The position numbers and the translations under genes are program-made. 14,274 bases of DNA. Origin: Rodentolepis nana. Its lineage: Eukaryota; Platyhelminthes; Cestoda; Cyclophyllidea; Hymenolepididae. The stretch spans positions 20,153 through 34,426 of the forward strand of contig UZAE01012659.1 of assembly GCA_900617975.1 (NCBI GenBank). The letters are read 5' to 3'. The notes below the pieces were generated by a model. It ran no database searches. It was not told the DNA's origin and was given only the letters and a program-made list of their open reading frames with translations. Positions 7,936-14,274 of this stretch are shown one piece after another (the stretch's first letter is position 1; each line of letters starts with the position of its first letter).

Positions 7936-8071
7936 CCTTTACCTGACTTTGGGCTTCGCAGAGAAGAGGAGGAGGAACATCAAAGTGACAAAAGTCGAGA
8001 GGGGGCAGAATAATGATTCATAGATGACAAAAGAGACAGACAGACAGACAGACACAAAGGCAGGTAAAAGG
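7935..8071. mobile_element. Small inverted-repeat-bounded element (MITE-like), 137 bp
   Basis: The left end 7935-7951 (ccctttacctgactttg) pairs with the right end 8055-8071 (caaaggcaggtaaaagg) at 15 of 17 positions as an inverted repeat. The interior is purine-rich and GC-richer than its surroundings, with a GACA run. No clear target-site duplication is visible, so it could also be a chance hairpin around a microsatellite. Confidence 0.4.
8034..8055 (+). repeat. (GACA)n microsatellite
   Basis: About five GACA units. It explains the VCLSVSF-like stretch in the minus-strand open frame here. Confidence 0.9.
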
Positions 8072-8870
8072 TAAGGTGAGTTCTGTAGAAGTGGTCGAAT
8101 ATGACATTCAGTGAGGTGATGGTAATTGAAATCAGAAATCAACTGCCAGTTAATAGACTTTTTGCCGTATGAGTATACGCTGTCCACGGTGCAACAGGTG
8201 AAGTTAAGTCTATCGCACGCAACTAAACGAATAATATTATGGAAGAAAATCAAGTTTGCCAAAATTGAAAAAAAATTATTTAGAAAAAATTGTACTATTG
8301 ACATTTTTATTTCAATAAATCATCAAGCAAATAAACTAATGAATTCAGGTACAAATGAAAAGGTAACGCACTATTTTAAGAATAAAATTAAATCCATTAA
8401 ATTTGAAATTAAAGCGCAAAATACATTCTTTTTCACCTGAGTTTGCGGTTTCAAGAGCGAAATGGGTTATTTTTTCTATGTTGTTTCGTTCATACACAAA
8501 TGTGTAATCCAGACGATCTGCAGGTTCTCGTTAATTCAAACATTTGAAATGAGGCTGGTTTAATTGAACAATTATTGTGTTCGTAATTACTTCAGACAGT
8601 ATTTCCAATCATAATCAGAACGGCGAAAATTTCCAGCCCATGCACATCCAGTTTTTGTTGCCAAGTACAAACCACTCTTAACCAGGAGATATATAAGCTG
8701 TTCAGATAAAGTAAACTCAAGGAGATAAACGAATAATTACAAAAGTTAATTTTAAAAATATTATCTAATTTATGAAAGCATCAAAGAATATTAAATTGAA
8801 ATAACACACAGTTGAACCGTAATTAGATTCTTTTCTAGACATTTTTATCTTAGCAGTCCTCATTTATTTT
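8072..8870. other. Gene-less stretch
   Basis: The first 150 bases are locally GC-rich; the rest is AT-rich. The plus-strand open frame 8126-8440 starts at TTG and has AT-driven Lys/Ile/Phe composition. A TATA-like word (tatataag) at about 8691 has no gene downstream. Confidence 0.4.
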
Positions 8871-8874
8871 AGAA

Positions 8875-9525
8875 AACGTTCCTTTTGTTGTTACTTGTGA
8901 ATGGGTGAATCTCTGTTTCCAATTGAGTTTATTGCTGACTGTGATTCCAAAAATATCACCGCTTTGGCATAGTGCTATCCTAATGGTCTCTAATTCTCCT
9001 TCAATAGCGGATCTATTGTGTTCTGCTGCTGCGTAGAAAGAGAAGAGTTCAGAAAAACATCTGCACCAATGTTTGCTTGGTTTTCTATGTATGACCTATG
9101 AGTGAAGACTTGGATCCCTTGATCTGCAGGATAGTTGAAATTGATTGTCTCAAGGGCCAGTGAGTGCATTTGCTCTAGAGGGGTGTTTGATTTCCTGAAG
9201 TAGTCAAGCAGTTGGGTGCAACACACTACATCAGTGCCTGCTAATGGGTTCATGGGGTGAGAGAGGCTTTTTGGTTTGTCATCGATTTGTAATTCTTTCT
9301 TCGGTTCTATGGCTTTCTGTATTTGACCAGATTGCGTTTTCAGATGTCTTGGTCTATTCTCATAGGTGCTCAATAATTTAACATTAGAATGTGCAGTACC
9401 TTCTCATACAGAAACAAAGCCTTTTATTTAATAAGGGAACACATTGTGGCGCTCCTTGTAACCAGGGGCATTGTATCAAAGGGTGTTGATTTTATCCCTC
9501 CAGTAATTCGTTGTAAAGCCTGGTC
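8875..9525 (-). mobile_element. Decayed LINE fragment: reverse-transcriptase C-terminus and RNase H
   Basis: The minus strand, read across several frames, gives the order seen in non-LTR retrotransposons of the Jockey/I type. First (9522-9405) comes the region after the polymerase core (ALQRITGGIKSTPFDTM, later KALFLYEK, with a TAA between). Then (9405-9056) come a YENRPRHLKTQS segment and the start of RNase H (LETINFNYPADQGIQVFTHRS). After a one-base deletion near 9055 comes the second RNase H motif (SAIEGELETIRIALCQ), and after another shift AVIFLESQSAINSIGN. The first catalytic Asp (usual TDGS) is His, and the third (usual SDS) is Glu. The polymerase core and 5' part are absent, as in 5'-truncated copies. 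The element is dead. The clade and arthropod/arachnid affinity are from memory of such sequences. Confidence 0.8.
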
Positions 9526-9854
9526 ATGAATCATCGAGCAATACAATTTGAAACGCACGATTTTACGGCTTTATGCAAATACGTTTCACTCAACTAAAAT
9601 GCAAATCGTGCAAATTGGAAATTAATATTTTTATTCATACAATTTCAAACTGCTCAAATTGCGATTTATTAATTTCTAACTGATAAATTGTTTTTCTAAC
9701 GAATGCCGGAAAGATGTTAATCGAAAGTATCATCCGGTTACGAATCAAAATCGAAATTTAAATGTTATTCTCTATGGTCAAGAAATAATCAATACTTCAT
9801 TGACGCAAATCGTAGAAAACGAAATTCGATATAATATCTTATATGGCTCCTAAT
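9526..9854. other. AT-rich stretch between LINE and tail copy
   Basis: Two partly similar pieces occur (caatttgaaacgcacgattt and gcaaatcgtgcaaattgg, the second roughly inverted). About 9775-9830 resembles 13945-13995 (shared attgacgcaaat). No gene. Confidence 0.4.
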
Positions 9855-10550
9855 AAATGCTCCTTTCGACAATTGCTTTGCCATACCCGAGATGAATATT
9901 CAATATGAATTCAAATTTAGTGTATGTAGAATGCTTTTTTCAAATATGCTTGATTGATGTTTCCACGAAAAGACGCATACTTCTGTAAACCAATAGAGTT
10001 TTGAAGTGTATGATGCATTACAAACGTTTTGTTTAATATGGCGCAAACAGCTCCAACAGGAGAAATGACAATCAAAAAGGAAAATGGCAGAAGCAGCACC
10101 TTTCAAAAACGGCATTTGGATGCTATCAAATGGGCACATGAAGAACATTCCCTTCGAGTTAATGGAATCGGAGCGAGATTTTAGAGTAAATACCATTAGA
10201 ATATTACTATGAGTCCACATCCAGTTGTGAAAATACGTTCGATTCAATTTCGAACAAGGAACTATAATTGAGCACAAACATGCCCATATTATGCAGAAAT
10301 ATATCTCATTTGTGAGCTATGCTTGAGGAAATTTGACGCAACAACAATGATTTTTATATGTCAGTTTATATATTTATAACATAGCAATGTTCAAACATAT
10401 TTATCACTGACCCATTTCCTATTATTAGATATTATTTCAATTAATCAAATGTCGTAATATTGTCGGCAGGAATAAGTAAAGACTCTTAATGAATATGATA
10501 AGTCAAAGGTTAAGTATCTTTTTTCAAATGGTCTCTCAGATAATCTATAT
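9855..10550 (+). pseudogene. Inverted copy of the decayed zinc-finger tail
   Basis: This plus-strand block matches the minus strand at about 1985-1510. Finger 7 equivalent: 9910-9978, exactly 23 codons (FKF.VCRMLFSNMLD, stop, CFHEKTH) with its first Cys now Phe. Finger 8 equivalent: 10000-10068 (starting FEVYDALQTF), again 23 codons, with both Cys and both His lost. The non-coding sequence beyond, to about 10550, also matches. The upstream finger part is missing and the LINE fragment lies beyond. Open frames on the opposite strand here are shadows. Confidence 0.75.
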
Positions 10551-10937
10551 TTTTTGATATGATTAGCATTTACATGGATTTAGAATAGAGCTTTCAGTCA
10601 ATATGTGGAGAATTCCTGCTAGTTTGCCAAAATTATTCGATTCAATCTAGTCGTGCCATGGCCGATTTGACGTTAACAAGTAATTAACTGAAGCCAAAGC
10701 GCAATAACTTTGCAAGTTTCCTAATTAAGATGGCTATTCAACGCTTTATAGGTATACAAATTGAAACCTAAAGTAAAAATTTAATTATATTTGAATGCGT
10801 TTATTCAACACAAATTATTGCACGATTCGAATCAAGTTTGATTGAGTTATGGAGGCAACTTGAGACAAGTTTATCATTTTACTGAACAATTGTCATTATA
10901 CTTAATGAACGAAACAAGAGTATCGTAAAGTCTGTAA

Positions 10938-10957
10938 ATATATATATATATATATAT
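10938..10957 (+). repeat. (AT)10 microsatellite
   Basis: Simple AT run of 20 bases. Confidence 0.95.
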
Positions 10958-10976
10958 TTCTGTTTTTCATTTATAG

Positions 10977-11063
10977 ATGTTATTCTGAGATTGTTAGAGC
11001 ACCTCATCATTCACTCATGAGACGGGAGAACATCCATGACGCAATGAAATCTAGTATATATTA
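10977..11063 (+). pseudogene. Possible further zinc-finger relic
   Basis: It follows an acceptor-like tttttcatttatag. One frame reads LRLLEHLIIH, which fits the L-x2-H-x3-H end of a finger, and the next frame reads HETGEHP, close to the TGEKP linker. It is GC-richer than its surroundings. A third frame is open for 28 codons to TAA. The evidence is thin. Confidence 0.25.
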
Positions 11064-12270
11064 AGCTAGATTTAATGCCGTGAACATGATGGCAATCTCT
11101 GGGAATAGCTAAATCTTAGATTTTAAGCAATCAATAGGTTAAAATAGGACTTTACTTTCGTATTGAGCATTTTAACTAATGAATGTGAATGTATCTTAAG
11201 TGTCCCATTTATCAGCAATTACATTTTTTAAATTAGGAATATTAAATTCTTTCCTAATGCACTTAAAATTGTCTTTATAAACTAAACTTTCAACTCATCA
11301 ATAGTTTTCAAAATTAAGAAAACTGATATATGGTCGTACAAGTAGTATGATACGGATCGCTACATTATTCATGTCAATTAAACTTTTTAGCATTTTATCG
11401 TATAGCTGTAGAAAATATGATGAATAATAAATAGGTTTCTGAGTTCATAGTAGCATAAATAAGAACCCAAATGGAAAAAGGAAATTATATTGGTTATTTC
11501 AATATTGCAACAATTAATTACCCATTAAATATGTGAAAGACCACAATTTTAAAAATAATTCCATTTCACCCACACAATTGCCATAAATCTAACTTACGAA
11601 GGACATTTGGATCAATAAATTAAATTTTAATCATTATTATTATTATATCATTGAAAACACGTTCGAAATTTTGATGGCAGTAGACAAACTTAAATTATGA
11701 AACTTATTACGGCATAAGCAAACCGTAATTCCAATTTTGCCTTTGGTAAAGATGTTCTAACAGATATTAATCTTCCTGCTTGTACAAATATTCACTTTCA
11801 CTAATGGCTTACGATATTAAAATGTGTGCCATTTTGAATATGGCAAGGAGGATGAGGCAACGGATTTGTGCTGCATTTGAATATACTTGCTGGAAGTAGG
11901 TATTTTTTCCTATATTTTAGATACCGTTTACCTGATCGTAATGGCTCGTTAAACAGATTTCACGATATTTCAATTTATAAGTAATAAGTTTATTTTAACA
12001 ACCTTTGAATTTAGAAAATCAGTAATAACTTAACAGTGCTAAAATTAATTAATGAGTGCTTGATATGAGGCTGAAGAAATAAGAGACAAAGACGCAAATA
12101 TAGTTAATGACTGAGTTATCCGTACCACTACAAATGAAATAAATCAAGAAAAAATTTTTATTATTGCGTTTATCATTTCAAATGTAACTTGAATGATTAA
12201 ATTAGCGTATATGTGGTTAGTATCGTTTGATTTGTAAGCATTTTTTTTAATTTAATTCACTGTGCTTTAT
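11064..12270. other. AT-rich stretch, mostly featureless
   Basis: Only two faint spots were noted: a GC-richer patch at 11825-11890 and an exon-like stretch at 12277-12350 just beyond (after gctttattcag). Neither could be tied to a family. Confidence 0.4.
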
Positions 12271-12544
12271 TCAGATAACTTCAATGAACTTCTCAAAATC
12301 AATAAATGGCATCAACAAAGCGATAAGGCTACAGCTGTAATATCGTGTAAATATCTGAGTTTAAAGGAAAATTTGCAGTTCTGATTGCTCATAAGCAATT
12401 CAAATATGATTGAATAGATGGATTGGCATAGATAAACGTATATACATAGTTGTGTCTACTCGATAGTAGACGACATTCAGTAATGAAAAGGGCTTCTCTT
12501 TACTCTGCTTCTACCAAGTACCTGATTTAAAAAAAACAACAAGC

Positions 12545-14165
12545 ACGAGACAAAATTTTAGACGAGAATTGCCACAAGATGGTTGCTTGTTTACTTTTAC
12601 AAGCAAAATTCAAGTGTCAGCATTAATTCGGGGATAACGTGTAACCTCTTTGCATGCGATTTTACTTGCATCACATGGAGAACGCGATGAAATCTAAAAC
12701 GGCTGAACTCAGTCAAATACTTTTGAGAAAGAAAATAGGACGCTCCATCGAAATGACGATTCTTTGTTAGACAGCTGTCCTGTCAATTATTTTTATTTTC
12801 ACCGTTTCAGTCTCATATCCAAAAACAGAAATCAGATTTGAATCTCCTTCCAGTCAGATTATGAACTGAATACTAATTCGACAACTTACGAAAGTATGTT
12901 AGCTTGCAAACCTATCTTTTCCAACACTTTTCTTTGTAATTGGAGCAATCTTGAAGAAGTCTAATTCTTACATAGAAGGCAACCTTCCAATAACTGGTGG
13001 TCATTCAGATGAATTTTGACAGGAAATCCAAAATATGAGTAGATAAACCGTAAGTGAAGTAAACGTTTCACTTGGAATGCTTTTAAAATGTCTTTTAAGA
13101 ATAAAGGTCGATTGTACGCCTTCAACCGCAAACATACTGGTGAAATAAATATTCATCTGTGAGTATTGTGGAAAAGGAATTTATCATAAATATGAACGGA
13201 ATGCGCACAAACAGACCCACAGTGACGAAAATCCTTTCAAACGTAGCGGACGTGGTATACCATTTAGAAGTAATTCACATATGACACTTTACTGAAGAAG
13301 TATTCAAATATGCATCTATCAACTATTACTACTTGAATGTGACTGACATTGGGAAATTAAAAGATTAGAATACATTGGTTTTTTGTTTGCCAAGAACTTG
13401 AGTATAATAAGCCGCATGATCGCTGCAAAATGATGACGAGAATTTAAAGGAATGTTTGGTGTTGCAAAACACCATATCTAAACTGGTCGTCTTTTGGCGT
13501 TTGTGACACTTAATTTTGCATGAATTTCTACAGATTTTTTGTCTACAAAGTTCAGCAATATGCCCATTTTTGAATATTTTGCTGATTGAAATCTTGATCA
13601 ATAATCCGATAAATGCATTACTGATAGTCATTTGTTATGGAAGGAGTTTTAAGACGTCAATACGGATGCGACATTAATCATCGGGCTATGTCATGGTGGA
13701 ATTTGTTTATCCAGATGCAACTGAAGCAAAACCATAAGTACAGTCTTCCTATACTTTGCATATACTTTTCTAAGTGTCTTGGTGTAGGCAAAACTACTGC
13801 AAATATTAAAAAGATGTAAAAAGAGGTTATTATGCACTTCTGCGTCATATTTTAGCTCTTCTCTGGGAGATCAATTCAAACATTGACAATAATTCGCATG
13901 TAAAGGTGAACCTTTGCAACAATTTGAAGATAATACGCCAAAAGTGAGAAATTGAACAATAAGAATTGACGCAAATTATAGAAAAACGATTTACTATTGA
14001 TGAATACAAAATGACTTTTTTGAATTAATGGCAACTAACAGTGCACAAACATAGACTGACGAAAAATGATTCATCTGTGAAACTTGTGGATAGCGTGGTG
14101 TACGGCGGCTGCACACGGTATTGTACGGCCGCACCACCCAATCCTGGAGTGCTAAAGACTTATTT
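12545..14165 (+). pseudogene. Zinc-finger pseudogene B (paralogue of the living gene, inverted)
   Basis: About 12545-12810 matches intron 3 of the living gene. Exon 4 copy: 12811-12893, codon-for-codon alignment (e.g. NSTTY against NSTTL), one TGA, acceptor gtttcag, donor GTATGT. Intron copy: 12894-12945 (52 nt). Exon 5 copy: from 12946 (ILKKSNSYIEGN against LLNKYNSIVGN). Finger 1 (13064-13132 region) has three ligands lost; finger 2 (13152-13220, FICEYCGKG) keeps all four; finger 3 (13235-13293) has both Cys turned to Arg (codon CGT). Further debris at 13990-14165 includes FTIDEYKMTFLN, stop, and FICETCG. Stops and frameshifts are many, so no long protein is made. Confidence 0.85.
13300..13985 (+). 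pseudogene. Middle part of pseudogene B, strongly decayed
   Basis: TEEVFKY near 13295-13315 looks like a linker entering a fourth finger. At 13637-13740 the open frame includes YGCDINHRAM, which fits finger spacing with one ligand left. The remainder is unreadable. The minus-strand open frame 13631-13365 is not supported as a gene. Confidence 0.35.
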
Positions 14166-14274
14166 GTGAGTACAGTCTAGGCTAATTTGGTTTAGCAGTC
14201 CGCTACAAATTAGCACAAGATACGCGTTTTAATCAACTTTGGTCCCAGATCAAACTTGGAGATCGCACGCCATC
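14166..14274. other. Window end, GC-richer unassigned sequence
   Basis: Beyond the end of the match with pseudogene A the sequence becomes GC-richer and unlike the rest of the window. It could be the edge of another element cut by the window. Confidence 0.3.

Noticed and set aside
7939..8304. 121-codon minus-strand open frame
   Set aside because: It runs through the GACA microsatellite and the inverted-repeat element; the repeated Val-Cys-Leu-Ser arises from the simple repeat.
8126..8440. 104-codon plus-strand open frame
   Set aside because: TTG start, Lys/Ile/Phe-rich by AT content, overlaps the previous frame, no homology recognised.
8688..8696. TATA-box-like sequence
   Set aside because: No gene or exon follows on the plus strand, and such words are frequent in this AT-rich DNA.
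9900..10277. Minus-strand open frames of 125 and 60 codons
   Set aside because: They are shadows of the plus-strand decayed finger tail, which matches the minus strand near 1510-1985.
13365..13631. 88-codon minus-strand open frame with several Cys and His
   Set aside because: Cys/His spacing does not fit a C2H2 finger, and it lies opposite a plus-strand pseudogene.

Overview
This is eukaryotic, almost certainly invertebrate animal, genomic DNA. It is strongly AT-rich, its coding sequence is split into short exons by GT-AG (and one GC-AG) introns of about 50-700 bases, and it carries a decayed LINE retrotransposon fragment with a reverse-transcriptase tail and RNase H domain. By memory only, that LINE fragment looks like elements common in arthropods, especially arachnids. 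I see no bacterial operon, tRNA, rRNA, CRISPR array or viral gene.

The one gene that can be assembled with confidence is a C2H2 zinc-finger gene on the minus strand. It has five exons (4193-4079, 4010-3948, 3838-3730, 3337-3261, 2556-2105) whose splice phases agree at all four junctions, giving a 271-residue protein with a Ser/Asn-rich N-terminus and four intact fingers at the C-terminus. Its reading frame stops in the linker after finger 4. The next bases downstream still spell, in a shifted frame and with exact finger spacing, at least three more fingers in decay. The gene therefore looks like a truncated survivor of a longer finger array.

Most of the rest of the window is debris of the same gene family. 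A minus-strand relic (pseudogene A, about 5700-6010) and plus-strand relics (tail copy at about 9855-10550; pseudogene B, about 12545-14165) match parts of the living gene or its decayed tail. Pseudogene B aligns codon for codon with exon 4 and the start of exon 5 and keeps the same splice phases. Pseudogenes A and B share stop codons, so one was copied from the other after death. Family members left of about 6 kb lie on the minus strand and those right of about 9.8 kb on the plus strand, so the locus is a broken, divergently oriented cluster.

Between 7.1 and 4.5 kb on the minus strand there is a second set of well-formed exons (6440-6396, 5445-5288, 4573-4478) that join in phase into an unrecognised protein sequence ending in a stop just upstream of the zinc-finger gene. 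It may be a separate gene, an older 5' part of the zinc-finger gene, or a pseudogene.

Other layout: 1-1500 holds nothing I can recognise; 7098-7410 is a two-copy tandem repeat of about 160 bp; 6000-6330 and 7610-7935 are diverged direct repeats; 7935-8071 is a small inverted-repeat-bounded element with a (GACA)n core; 8875-9525 is the LINE fragment; 10560-12250 is mostly featureless apart from an (AT)n run and one possible finger relic.
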